This document shows positions 51,357-59,881 of a stretch of 64,000 nt of DNA, in pieces. The number at the start of each line of letters is the position of its first letter. Positions within the stretch are counted from its first letter, which is position 1. A model generated the notes under the pieces. That model did no database searches. It saw only the letters and a program-made list of their open reading frames with translations, and was not told the origin of the DNA. Origin of the DNA: Paenibacillus sp. ACRRX (GTDB lineage: Bacteria; Bacillota; Bacilli; Paenibacillales; Paenibacillaceae); NCBI RefSeq assembly GCF_022346885.1, contig NZ_JAKRNK010000001.1, positions 1,240,001-1,304,000 of the forward strand, given 5' to 3'. The position numbers and the translations under genes were made by a program.

Positions 51357-52352
51357 GTGGTCAGTATTAAGGATATCGCTAAAAAAGCGGGGGTGTCCAT
51401 TTCAACCGTATCGTATGCCTTGAACGGCAGTAGTAAAGTGACAGACGAGACAAGTTCGAAAATATTGGCCGTGGCCAAAGAGTTAAACTATGTACCCAAT
51501 GCGGCCGCAAGAACGCTTAAGAAGCGAGAGTCCAAGATTATAGGCGTATTCTTAACGGACTTTAAAGGGGATGTATACGGTGAGCTGCTCGGCGGCATGA
51601 AAGAAGTATGTAATGCGCAGGGATATGACCTGATCGTATGCAGCGGCAAACAGTCCCACCGCATGCTTCCTGAGCGGATGATTGATGGGGCTGTAATTTT
51701 GGATCAAACGTTTTCGAGCGAGGAATTGATTAAATACGCGGATCGCAATCATAAGATTGTGGTGCTGGACCGTGAGTTGGGACATCCCAACATCAATCAA
51801 GTGCTGTTGGACAATAAGGCAGGAGCTACATTGGCGACAGAGTATCTGGTAGAACAGGGACATCAAAAGATCTATGTCGTTACGGGCCCTTCCGGCTCGT
51901 TTGACTCTAATCAACGGTTGAAGGCTGTAAAGTTGGTAGCAGATCGGGCTGACGATGTGGAATGGATTGAAATTGCAGGCGATTTCAAGAAAAGCGGCGG
52001 TGAACGTGCTGCGGAACAAATCTTACAGGAGTATGCAGCGCCCGTTGCTGTATTTTGCCTAAATGATGAGATGGCAATTGGCTTATGCAGCCGAATCGCA
52101 GAGACCGAACTCCGAATTGGAGAGCACATTCATGTGATCGGCTTTGACCACATCGAGCTTACACGTTATATGCAGCCACCGCTCGCCACAATTGATTACT
52201 CCAAGCATAAATGGGGGGCTTTGGCAGCTGAGCAGCTCATCAAAATCATGTCCGGCAACAAGGTGGAGCATGAGCGAATTTATGTAACACTTGTGGAAGG
52301 CGAGTCCGTCCGTAAAAGGAAGCGATCTGAGCTGCACCCATCTGGTGCATAG
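51357..52352 (+). CDS. LacI-family repressor
   Basis: A 331-residue LacI/GalR regulator. The DNA-binding head reads SIKDIAKKAGVSISTVSYALNGSS, followed by a hinge helix (AARTLKK) and a periplasmic-binding-like ligand domain with VIGFDHIELTRYMQPPL. GTG 51357 is preferred: GAGGGGCGGGG precedes it and the next residues match the normal start of the family; a TTG at 51327 would add ten residues. It lies at the end of the operon and probably represses it through the site at 40693. Confidence 0.92.
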   Translation: MVSIKDIAKKAGVSISTVSYALNGSSKVTDETSSKILAVAKELNYVPNAAARTLKKRESKIIGVFLTDFKGDVYGELLGGMKEVCNAQGYDLIVCSGKQSHRMLPERMIDGAVILDQTFSSEELIKYADRNHKIVVLDRELGHPNINQVLLDNKAGATLATEYLVEQGHQKIYVVTGPSGSFDSNQRLKAVKLVADRADDVEWIEIAGDFKKSGGERAAEQILQEYAAPVAVFCLNDEMAIGLCSRIAETELRIGEHIHVIGFDHIELTRYMQPPLATIDYSKHKWGALAAEQLIKIMSGNKVEHERIYVTLVEGESVRKRKRSELHPSGA

Positions 52353-52378
52353 CGTACGAAATATATTTTATGATGGCT

Positions 52379-52467
52379 AGACACAGGCCTGCGTCATAGA
52401 TTCGGTTTGTTGGCATTCAGTTGTCGGTAAATACGAAAATGATGAGCGCATGCTTGTGTCTTTTTTT
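52379..52467 (+). terminator. Terminator after the lacI-type gene
   Basis: AGACACAGGC (52379-52388) pairs with GCTTGTGTCT (52452-52461), with a second shorter stem inside, followed by seven T. Confidence 0.75.
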
Positions 52468-52593
52468 ATGCCCATTTTCAAAATAATCGTAATGATTGTT
52501 GCTGCTCTTCAATAGCCATAACAATATCCTTGCCGACTAATAATAATGAGGGTAAAATATTCCTGAAAATAGAAGCAAAGGGGTGTAGTTTAG

Positions 52594-53073
52594 ATGAATG
52601 CAGCTGATTTAATCCTATTTAATTTTGAAGAGGTAAGGCGTAGAAGTATAATAGTATGGAGAGCAATACCCGCAGACAAGCTAAGTTGGAAACCTGATGA
52701 AGAAGCTCTTACTTGCGCTGAAATGATTCGACATCTATTGCAAGCTGACTTTCTTTATCACCATGTTCTTATAGGAAGAGGTGAAAAGGGACTTGCTAAT
52801 TTGTTTAATCCCTTTGAGGCAAAAGAATTTATTTCAGTAGAAGATGAACTTGAATTTGCACAGCCCTATCGTGAAGAATTCTTGAAATACATCAAAACCA
52901 TTCATCTAGACGACTATGCAAATATCGAGATAGATCTCTTTGCAGCAGGGGGCTTTATTAGAACGCTTGGGGATATGTTATTACGTATTCCTTACCACGA
53001 GGCTGTTCATACAGGGCAGTTGTTAGACTATATGAGAACCATGGGAATTAATCGCCCTAAGATCTGGGATTGA
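52594..53073 (+). CDS. DinB-family protein
   Basis: A 159-residue DinB/YfiT-like four-helix protein. The putative metal-binding His residues are present: one in MIRHLLQADF and two in PYHEAVHTGQLLDYMR. Family members act in thiol metabolism, DNA damage responses or as bacillithiol transferases. GGGGTGTAG precedes ATG 52594. The gene stands alone. Confidence 0.88.
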   Translation: MNAADLILFNFEEVRRRSIIVWRAIPADKLSWKPDEEALTCAEMIRHLLQADFLYHHVLIGRGEKGLANLFNPFEAKEFISVEDELEFAQPYREEFLKYIKTIHLDDYANIEIDLFAAGGFIRTLGDMLLRIPYHEAVHTGQLLDYMRTMGINRPKIWD

Positions 53074-53206
53074 TTGTTTAAATCAGATCCTTGCAGCAAT
53101 TTCGATGGTATGAGCTAGCCATATCTCTTTCTTGCTTGCTAGGGCGGCGGGAATTATGTTGCGTTAACTGCATTAGAACAGAATATAGAAGGAGTGAGGG
53201 CATCGA

Positions 53207-55489
53207 ATGAAGTCTGCAAAGTGGGCAGTCTTAAGTGTGGTCATGGCACTGTTATTTACCATTCTCCCCTTGTCAGTGATTGCAGCGGCCACAGGCGTGC
53301 CGGGTACACCTGTTGTAGCGCATGATAACTGGGATGGGGATGGCACCTACAAAATCTCTATGAATATGTATTGGGGAGAGAACGGGACGTCGCTGGAACT
53401 TTACGAAAATGGAAATTTGATCGATACCGCTGCCTTGACAGATCATTCACCGAACCCGCAATCATCAGTAAAAGATTTTACTGGCAAAGCTATCGGCACG
53501 TATACCTACATGGCTAAGCTGATTAACAGTTATGGGAGCACTTCCAGCCAACTAGTTGTGGTTACTGTATTTAATGGTGGCACTAATGTACCAACAACCG
53601 GGAATGGCACAGGCTTAACAGGTTATTACTTCGATAATCAGGATTTGACTAACTTAAAGTTAAAGCGTTCAGACTCTGTGATTAACTTTGAATGGGGTTC
53701 TAACTCGCCAACTCCAAGTGTGGATCCAGATACGTTCTCCATTCGTTGGTTAGGGGAAGTCCAAGCACAGTACGATGAAACTTACACGTTTACAACCCTA
53801 TCCGATGACGGGATTCGCCTATGGGTGAACAATCAACTGCTCATTGATCAATGGGACAGTCATGGTACGACAGAGCATTCAGGAACAATTGCTCTCCAAG
53901 CAGGCCAAAAGTATGCCATCAAAGTAGAGTACTACGATGATTCGGCTGATGCGACAGCAAAGTTATATTGGAGCAGCACGTCTACTGCAAAAGGTATCGT
54001 CCCGCAGACGCAGCTGTACCCATTGGCAGCTCCTGATATTGAAGCAACCAATTTTACGAACAACGCAACGATCCATTACTCGCTGCCGCTCATTCGGGGA
54101 ATCATCAGCGATACAAGCGCAACATCAATTACGTTAATCAACACTTCCTCCAATCGCAGCACAAAAGTGATGCAAGGCCTAGCGGAGCAAGGGCAGTTTA
54201 AAGTGTTTGCCGATCTGGTTGCAGGAGAGAACAACCTGATTATTCAGAACGGTACCAAGCAAACAGCATTAAAATTAAACTACGTGCCCCAGACCAACAA
54301 GGCAATTACTCGCATTTTCTGGTATGTCCCAAGTGATGGTAATACAAATTACCAGACGCAATTAGCAAATGATCCTCAGAATTACACAGCAAAGCTCAGC
54401 ACCTACATGAAAGTTGTCCAATCGTTTACCGCAGAGTCGATGAACAATAATGGATATGGCCGTGAGACTTTTAATCTGGAGCAGAATCAGACGACAGGAA
54501 AGGTCGAGGTGCACGTGCTAAAAAGTAATCACCCTGCCTCTTACTACTACAACACGACTTACAACAAAGATAATCTCTATGGAGAAGTAGCTGATTTAAT
54601 CCCGCAGCAGCACCCTCAAGCAGGCACGAAGAATCTTGCTTTTGTTGGTTTTACAAAGTACGATGCCGCAGCTGAGTATATGTACGCCCATATCGCGCTT
54701 GGTGGCGGTGATTATGGTGTGTTTGGAGGCTCTACAGTATGGTTATTCCCAAACGATGAGACCCAGATTCAGAGCAAATTTGCTGATCTGAGCGCGGTTG
54801 ATCCTGATTATGTGGGTGAGCCGGCTGCTACGGTGCAGAAAGCAATCTCGATCGGCTACGGTGCAGCTTTGCACGAACTTGGACATGCTCTCGGACTCCC
54901 GCATGAGGGAGGTCCAAATTCAATCATGTGGCGTGGTTTTGATTGGCTGCACCGATTCTTTGTGTTGAAGGATGCAGGAGGTTATATCTTTAAGGATAAC
55001 GAACTTCCAGTCTGGGACCCCGTTAGTGCAGTTACACTCCATAACAGTCCATTTTTTAAAACAAATCAGCAGCCTCAAGGCCTTACCGTAGGTGGAACAG
55101 TGACGGCAAGCAACTCGAATAGCCCAACCAGTGAAGGAAAAGAAAATGCGTTCGACCATAACGAGGCATCCAAGTGGCTGGTATTTGACAGCAATCCTTA
55201 CATTCAATATCAATTTTCAGATAACGCTGCCTATGCAGTGAAATCATATTCAATTACTTCAGCGAATGATGCCCCTGAACGAGATCCATTGAACTGGACG
55301 CTGTCTGGCTCGAACGATGGAACGAACTGGACGGCGCTGGATACAAGGGCAAACGAGAGCTTCGCGAGCCGTTATCAGACGAAGTCGTACACGATAAGCA
55401 ATACGAGCGCTTATCGTTATTACAAAGTCAATTTGAGCAACAATAGCAACGGAATACTGCAGCTTGCTGAGATTCATTTATACGATTGA
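53207..55489 (+). CDS. Secreted PA14/zinc-metalloprotease/F5-8C protein
   Basis: A 760-residue exported protein. A signal peptide (about residues 1-27) precedes a short beta-rich domain (about 28-125), a PA14 domain (about 142-280; e.g. TGLTGYYFDNQD and WVNNQLLIDQWDSHG), and a zinc protease domain with the motif HELGHALGLPHEGG (HExGHxxGxxH, near residues 555-565) with IMW after it. The last about 140 residues form an F5/8 type C (discoidin-like) carbohydrate-binding domain. The combination suggests a secreted glycoprotein- or carbohydrate-targeted protease. GGAGTGAGG precedes ATG 53207; a strong terminator follows. Confidence 0.88.
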   Translation: MKSAKWAVLSVVMALLFTILPLSVIAAATGVPGTPVVAHDNWDGDGTYKISMNMYWGENGTSLELYENGNLIDTAALTDHSPNPQSSVKDFTGKAIGTYTYMAKLINSYGSTSSQLVVVTVFNGGTNVPTTGNGTGLTGYYFDNQDLTNLKLKRSDSVINFEWGSNSPTPSVDPDTFSIRWLGEVQAQYDETYTFTTLSDDGIRLWVNNQLLIDQWDSHGTTEHSGTIALQAGQKYAIKVEYYDDSADATAKLYWSSTSTAKGIVPQTQLYPLAAPDIEATNFTNNATIHYSLPLIRGIISDTSATSITLINTSSNRSTKVMQGLAEQGQFKVFADLVAGENNLIIQNGTKQTALKLNYVPQTNKAITRIFWYVPSDGNTNYQTQLANDPQNYTAKLSTYMKVVQSFTAESMNNNGYGRETFNLEQNQTTGKVEVHVLKSNHPASYYYNTTYNKDNLYGEVADLIPQQHPQAGTKNLAFVGFTKYDAAAEYMYAHIALGGGDYGVFGGSTVWLFPNDETQIQSKFADLSAVDPDYVGEPAATVQKAISIGYGAALHELGHALGLPHEGGPNSIMWRGFDWLHRFFVLKDAGGYIFKDNELPVWDPVSAVTLHNSPFFKTNQQPQGLTVGGTVTASNSNSPTSEGKENAFDHNEASKWLVFDSNPYIQYQFSDNAAYAVKSYSITSANDAPERDPLNWTLSGSNDGTNWTALDTRANESFASRYQTKSYTISNTSAYRYYKVNLSNNSNGILQLAEIHLYD

Positions 55490-55565
55490 ATCGATAACGG
55501 AGAGAAGCAGCGGATTTACGAATTCAGCATCAATCTGCTTACAGCTTGTGTATAAATAACGAAGC

Positions 55566-55620
55566 AGCATACGCTTAGAAGCGCTTGCTAGCGCTGCTTC
55601 TAAGCGTATGCTTTATTTAT
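55566..55620 (+). terminator. Strong terminator after the protease gene
   Basis: AGCATACGCTTAGAAGC (55566-55582) is the exact reverse complement of 55596-55612, a 17-bp stem followed by TTATTTAT. Confidence 0.92.
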
Positions 55621-55714
55621 AAGAGTCTGTATTTTGATAATCATTCTTTTGCTGAACAAGCTTAATTGTGTTCAAGTATGATCCTATTAGACAGGCATTG
55701 AATGGAGGTTGTAC

Positions 55715-56065
55715 ATGAAAGTTACACGAATCATCGCTAATATCCATACGGATAAGATCGAAGCAGCCAAACGTTTTTATCAGGACGTACTTGGACTCGA
55801 GCTCTTGATGGATCATGGCTGGATCACTACTTATGGCTCACGTGAGAAGATGTGCGTTCAAGTTAGCTTTGCCTCCGAGGGAGGAGCAGGCACACCCGTA
55901 CCTGATCTCTCTATTGAAGTTGATGATGTGGATACAGCGTTTGAACGTATGACAGCTGCGGGATTTTCGATTGAATATGGTCCTGCGAATGAGTCATGGG
56001 GCGTACGCCGTTTTTATGTCCGCGATCCGTATGACAAGTTGATAAACATCGTTGCCCATTTGTAA
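55715..56065 (+). CDS. VOC-family (glyoxalase/bleomycin-resistance-like) protein
   Basis: A 116-residue VOC-fold protein. Two beta-alpha-beta-beta-beta modules can be seen: residues 1-55 with AAKRFYQDVLGLELLMDHG, and 60-116 with LSIEVDDVDTAF and FYVRDPYDKLINIV. This family includes glyoxalases, dioxygenases and antibiotic-binding proteins; the substrate is unknown. GGAGG precedes ATG 55715. Confidence 0.88.
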   Translation: MKVTRIIANIHTDKIEAAKRFYQDVLGLELLMDHGWITTYGSREKMCVQVSFASEGGAGTPVPDLSIEVDDVDTAFERMTAAGFSIEYGPANESWGVRRFYVRDPYDKLINIVAHL

Positions 56066-56211
56066 TGAACAGACTTGCTGCCAATAGAGAGAAGTTGGTA
56101 GAAAAGGTTGCGATAAATAGGATTATGATATTAGAATTGTACAAAACCAAATGCGGTTCTTGATTTTGTCCATTGTGATTCGTCTCCAATTTAGATAAGG
56201 TTAGCTATGTA

Positions 56212-56230
56212 AATGATAACGATTATCATT
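56212..56230. promoter_or_regulatory. Fur box upstream of the second siderophore-binding protein
   Basis: AATGATAACGATTATCATT is a near-perfect Fur palindrome (two mismatches) and lies about 40 bases before the following gene. Confidence 0.88.
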
Positions 56231-56268
56231 AACACAGCTTTATATCGATGCAGGAGGGAATTATCGTG

Positions 56269-57279
56269 ATGAAGGTCGTAAACAAAACAATTGCAGTAAT
56301 CGCGCTGACTACTGTGATGGGACTATTATTAATATGGTGCACAGGAGGCGGTAAGGCGGCTGATCCAGCGCAGTCCAGTAACAGCAGTACAACGGATACA
56401 ACTGCCAAGAGCAGTGCCAATGAAGAAACTGCTTCAACAGAGCAGGCATCTACCCGTACCTATAAAGATTACAAGGGTCATCAAGTAGACATTCCGGCAG
56501 CGCCGAAAGCAGTGGTGTTTGCAGGAGAAACAACAGGCGATTTGATCGAACTGAACATACCAATGATCGGCATATATGGAGATGAGCTGAAAGGTCGAGT
56601 TTATCAGGAGAAAGCAGCGAGCATTGAAAACGTTGGTTTCCCGATCAATTTAGAGAAAGTTACCTCTTTAAATCCTGATCTAATTATTGTTGGGGATACT
56701 GATGAGAAAATTTATGAACAGCTTTCCAAAATTGCACCTACGATTATGTTTGATACGTTCGGATCGCTTGACTATCGAATGAAAGAACTGGGTACTATTT
56801 TTGATAAAAAGACGGAGGTAGAGGCATGGCTCCAAGCCTATAACAAGAAGGCTGAAGAGATGTGGAAGCAGCTATATGCAACCGTGCTGAAGCCCGGTGA
56901 GACGGCATCTGTGTTTACTTATTATCCGGGGGATCGTTTGTTTGTGATGGCAAGAGCTGGACTGCCACAGTTCCTTTATGCGGAAGGTGGGTTTAAACCA
57001 ACCGCCCCAATCCAGGGTATTCTGGATGCCAATGAAGGATTCAGAGAGATCTCGGCTGAGAAGATAAATGAATTTGCAGGCGATCGGATCTTTATTCTAG
57101 ATCCTGTGAACGAAGAAGCTAAACAATCGACAGAAGCGCTGTTGAAAAGTCCTGTATGGAAGACGCTCCCTGCAGTGAAACAGGGAAAAGTATACCGCAT
57201 GTATATCCAAAGATCCGATTCGGATGCAAATACGCGGCAGTGGATGCTGGAAGAGCTTCCTAAAATGCTGGGAAAATAA
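56269..57279 (+). CDS. Siderophore ABC transporter binding protein with atypical lipobox
   Basis: A 336-residue iron-siderophore binding protein of the FecB/FhuD type, with TYKDYKGHQVDIPAAPKAVV, LNPDLIIVG and a late DPVNEEAKQS segment. The signal region ends in LLIWCTGGG: Trp precedes the expected lipid-modified Cys, where Ala, Gly or Ser is normally needed. Lipid attachment may be impaired, or the signal processed differently. ATG 56269 or GTG 56266 both follow AGGAGGG. A Fur box lies before it. Like the other binding protein in this window it has no permease nearby. Confidence 0.88.
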   Translation: MKVVNKTIAVIALTTVMGLLLIWCTGGGKAADPAQSSNSSTTDTTAKSSANEETASTEQASTRTYKDYKGHQVDIPAAPKAVVFAGETTGDLIELNIPMIGIYGDELKGRVYQEKAASIENVGFPINLEKVTSLNPDLIIVGDTDEKIYEQLSKIAPTIMFDTFGSLDYRMKELGTIFDKKTEVEAWLQAYNKKAEEMWKQLYATVLKPGETASVFTYYPGDRLFVMARAGLPQFLYAEGGFKPTAPIQGILDANEGFREISAEKINEFAGDRIFILDPVNEEAKQSTEALLKSPVWKTLPAVKQGKVYRMYIQRSDSDANTRQWMLEELPKMLGK

Positions 57280-57315
57280 TTAATAATTATTGCAGAAGTG
57301 ATTCAGCAGAACGTA

Positions 57316-57354
57316 GAAGCAAGCTGTTCCAGCCATTGGTTGGACGGCTTGCTT
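57316..57354 (+). terminator. Terminator-like hairpin after the second binding protein
   Basis: GAAGCAAGC pairs with GCTTGCTT over a long loop. The tail (ATTCTGTTATG) is only partly T-rich, so efficiency is uncertain. Confidence 0.5.
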
Positions 57355-57471
57355 ATTCTGTTATGTCTTGTATTGAGGATAACAGCATACAAAAACGTTA
57401 TCACCTGCATAGAACTGATGATAACTTTGATAAGATCTACATGTAATGACGTGAAGGTATTCTGACATAAG

Positions 57472-57501
57472 TTGCGAAAATGATGGTTTCTCTTTTATAA
57501 T
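57472..57501 (+). promoter_or_regulatory. fusB promoter
   Basis: TTGCGA (57472-57477) and TATAAT (57496-57501) are separated by 18 bases. The predicted start (about 57508) is immediately before a leader ribosome-binding site. Confidence 0.7.
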
Positions 57502-57527
57502 ATTCTATATCTGGGAGGTGGTAAGAG

Positions 57528-57575
57528 GTGGTAATACATTTTGCCAGAATGAGCAACGACTCATGCAAAGCCTAA
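57528..57575 (+). CDS. Candidate 15-codon leader peptide of fusB
   Basis: GTG 57528 follows GGGAGGTGG (57513-57521) at spacing 6. The peptide is VVIHFARMSNDSCKA and ends in TAA at 57573-57575. It lies 134 bases before fusB, and its last codons overlap a sequence, TGCAAAGCC (57564-57572), that can pair either with CTTTGC (57589-57594) or with GGCTTTGCA (57662-57670). Ribosome stalling on the leader could therefore alter the downstream structure. Confidence 0.55.
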   Translation: MVIHFARMSNDSCKA

Positions 57576-57670
57576 CATAGGGGCGATACTTTGCGTGGGG
57601 TCGGACAATTAGGTAGTGGGATTATTGTCGCCCAAGAGAGCTGATATCGTTTCTAATAATGGGCTTTGCA
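57564..57670 (+). promoter_or_regulatory. Candidate translational attenuator of fusB
   Basis: TGCAAAGCC (57564-57572) can form a 6-bp stem with 57589-57594 or a 9-bp stem with 57662-57670. An additional helix, GGGCGA (57581-57586) with TCGCCC (57628-57633), lies between. Mutually exclusive pairing starting inside a leader ORF is the hallmark of attenuation in resistance genes. The fusB ribosome-binding site (57695-57700) lies just beyond the structure. The exact pairing has not been tested. Confidence 0.5.
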
Positions 57671-57709
57671 CCTTGTTTTCTTTTTATTATAAATAAGGGG
57701 CTGAAAAGC

Positions 57710-58363
57710 ATGGTCAATCCATTTATTAGAAACCATCAATATAATCATATTAAGAAGCAGGTTGAATTGCTGCGGCGTGCCTGTAATACAGTATCTGATA
57801 CTAAGGTAGTTGAGTCGGTAAGATACAGTACACATGACAAAGTGACAGCGTTGTTCCCAGACTCGGCAGAAGAGCGTGATCTGGTGGGGAGTTTTGCAGA
57901 ACAAAGTACTGTGGAGCAATTCCAGCACTATTTGCGATCGTTGGAGCCTAGTCTGTTAGCATTTGAGCAGGTGACGGAGAAGCAGCTTCAGAAATTATTT
58001 CCTAAGAACAAGAAGCTGAAAGCTCCTGCAATGCAAGCTATTGATTTCAGGCGGATTACCTATATTGGCTGGATGGATATCGCTACTAATAAGATGTTTT
58101 TGGCATACCATCTGGATGGCAAGTTGGTTGGTGTCGAGGGCAGATTTACCCGACTGAACAAAAAGAGTACTTGTTTTCTGTGCAGGCGGCAGGAGGAAGT
58201 AGCTTTATTCTCGGCAGTGACGAGATCTAAGCCAGCTAACGCAACGTCAGATTACTATAAAGCAATCGGTAACTATTTGTGTGTGGATAGCCGCACATGT
58301 AACAGCAATATAACAGATGTCAGTGCATTGGAGAAATTTATCCATCAGGTAGTGGATAAATAA
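57710..58363 (+). CDS. fusB: FusB-family EF-G-binding protein
   Basis: A 217-residue two-domain protein of the FusB/FusC family, which binds elongation factor G and releases it from ribosomes stalled by fusidic acid. The N-terminal helical domain begins NPFIRNHQYNHIKKQ. The C-terminal domain holds the four-Cys zinc site: CFLC near residues 158-161 and YLC...TC later (CVDSRTC). ATG 57710 follows AAGGGG at spacing 9; 17 more residues upstream lack a site. A candidate leader peptide and attenuator precede it. Whether it confers resistance or a housekeeping role is not decided. Confidence 0.9.
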   Translation: MVNPFIRNHQYNHIKKQVELLRRACNTVSDTKVVESVRYSTHDKVTALFPDSAEERDLVGSFAEQSTVEQFQHYLRSLEPSLLAFEQVTEKQLQKLFPKNKKLKAPAMQAIDFRRITYIGWMDIATNKMFLAYHLDGKLVGVEGRFTRLNKKSTCFLCRRQEEVALFSAVTRSKPANATSDYYKAIGNYLCVDSRTCNSNITDVSALEKFIHQVVDK

Positions 58364-58377
58364 AATTATAATTCGAG

Positions 58378-58409
58378 AGGTTGTCGAAGTAATTCGGCAG
58401 CCTTTTTTT
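58378..58409 (+). terminator. Terminator after fusB
   Basis: AGGTTGTCGAA pairs with TTCGGCAGCCT, G-T pairs included, over a four-base loop, followed by seven T. Confidence 0.9.
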
Positions 58410-58719
58410 GCGAATGTAGTCAGTGGGGTTGATAAATGGATTGGAAGGTATCCGTATCAAAAAAGACGAGGAATTAGACGTCGTTAGTATACGGATCAGA
58501 TGACTGCCTTTATTGGTAAGGCATGGTTATGGCTATCCAAAGAGAGGATCATAACCATGCTAGTACCGATATAGGATAATCGGATGATACCCAATTAGAG
58601 TTATTTGATGATTAGCTGTACATCAATTCTAACAAGAAGAATTCAAGCCTGTTGTTTATACAATTTCTTACGTTGGGTTACAAACAAGTCGGATATTTGC
58701 AACGTATCCAATTGCTGTG
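58410..58719. other. Intergenic region with nested inverted repeats
   Basis: No protein frame is supported. Two inverted repeats stand out: ATCCGTAT with ATACGGAT (within 58449-58500), and GCATGGTTATG (58521-58531) with CATAACCATGC (58550-58560), an 11-bp perfect stem. Neither has a T run. These look like palindromic elements rather than terminators. Confidence 0.55.
58521..58560. repeat. 11-bp inverted repeat (REP-like)
   Basis: GCATGGTTATG and CATAACCATGC are exact reverse complements over an 18-base loop that itself contains ATCC/GGAT. It lies between convergent fusB and the pentapeptide-repeat gene, so it could be a minor bidirectional terminator or a palindromic repeat element. Confidence 0.5.
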
Positions 58720-59595
58720 CTAGGCAGTCCAATGTGTTGGGCGAGTAATGTGCGACGGCAACTTAGTAGAGGCATCACCCTTTGCCGCATTAAGTTGGGC
58801 TTGAGTCAGAAAAATACTGGTGGTGAGATCTGTTCCGCGAAGATCTGTATCTCGAAAGTCGGCCCCGATAAGATCCGCCCAGCTCAAGTCAGCTCCTCTC
58901 AAGTCAGCTGCAATTAAATAGGCACCTCTCAAATTCTCTCCTTTGAGATCAGCTTCTTTCAGCTTCGCTCCGATAAGATCTGCACCGCGGCCGTACGATT
59001 TGCGCTTGTGGCGTCCTTTGGTGCTTTTGTCTATACGAACTGCATCCGCCCGCACAAGTTCGCTGACTTGTAGAAGCAGCACATTTACACGGGCCCGATG
59101 AGCTGCCATATCCAGCTTGGCAAGTGATTCAGGCTCTAGATTCGTGAAGCCTTCCGTCTCATGAAGTGCTGTACGAAGCGCACTGTGAATAGAGTGCGCG
59201 GATTGTAGCGTAAGCGCTTCGGTTAAGTACCAGAGCAATTCATGAAGCTGCCACATGATGGGGAACACGTCAAACATTTGCTGCGCAGATTCTGGAACTT
59301 GCCGCCAATCACGACCAGCATAGGTTTCTTGGGAGAGCTTTTGTCCCGCGCCAAAGCAATCATAGACGGTACAACCTCGAAAGCCTCGCTGCCGAAGGCT
59401 ATTATGCACACCGCACAGGAAATTTAATTGCAAGTTGGAACAGGGTGTTCCTGCCTGCTTGTCTACCGCGAAATCTACCGAAGCTGCAAAGGGCAGCGCC
59501 ACACAACATAAGCCAAAGCATTCTTCACACTTAGCGCGGAGATGTTGCCGATTCATATCTGGGAGCGTTCCCGTCACATCTTGATGATCCGACAC
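58720..59595 (-). CDS. Pentapeptide-repeat protein with cysteine-rich N-terminus
   Basis: A 291-residue protein. The N-terminal half carries a dense cysteine cluster (CEECFGLCC near residues 23-31, then CSNLQ, CGVH and CTVYDCFG). The C-terminal third (about 205-265) is a pentapeptide-repeat stretch with A(D/N)LxG steps ([19 protein letters not shown]). Pentapeptide proteins fold as right-handed quadrilateral helices; some protect DNA gyrase. The start is GTG 59595, with GGAGGGAG upstream on the minus strand; a start at 59634 precedes that site. The Cys cluster may bind metal. Confidence 0.85.
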   Translation of the reverse strand: MSDHQDVTGTLPDMNRQHLRAKCEECFGLCCVALPFAASVDFAVDKQAGTPCSNLQLNFLCGVHNSLRQRGFRGCTVYDCFGAGQKLSQETYAGRDWRQVPESAQQMFDVFPIMWQLHELLWYLTEALTLQSAHSIHSALRTALHETEGFTNLEPESLAKLDMAAHRARVNVLLLQVSELVRADAVRIDKSTKGRHKRKSYGRGADLIGAKLKEADLKGENLRGAYLIAADLRGADLSWADLIGADFRDTDLRGTDLTTSIFLTQAQLNAAKGDASTKLPSHITRPTHWTA

Positions 59596-59881
59596 GTTGT
59601 ATTCTCCCTCCATCTCAAAATATTTTATAGTCATTATATCCTAGTACTGAATAGTTGTCCCGTCAATCGTTATGCAGCTAATAAGTCCAGTAGGAAACGA
59701 GTAAAAGGGATATATAGTAACGAAAGAGATGTGAAGTAGGCATAAATTGATCGATAACAAATAGTATCACATCGTATTAAAAAATATATCGAATATTTTA
59801 TAAACCATATATTTACTGTGACAAATTTGTGTATTATATTATAGTTGCAATCCATCCTACCAACGAAAGGAACGATGTGAA
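59596..59881. other. Intergenic region, divergent promoters
   Basis: AT-rich stretch between the divergent pentapeptide gene and the small secreted protein. ACAAATTTGT (59822-59831) is a 10-base palindrome within a probable promoter (TATTAT region near 59834-59846), a possible operator. Confidence 0.5.
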
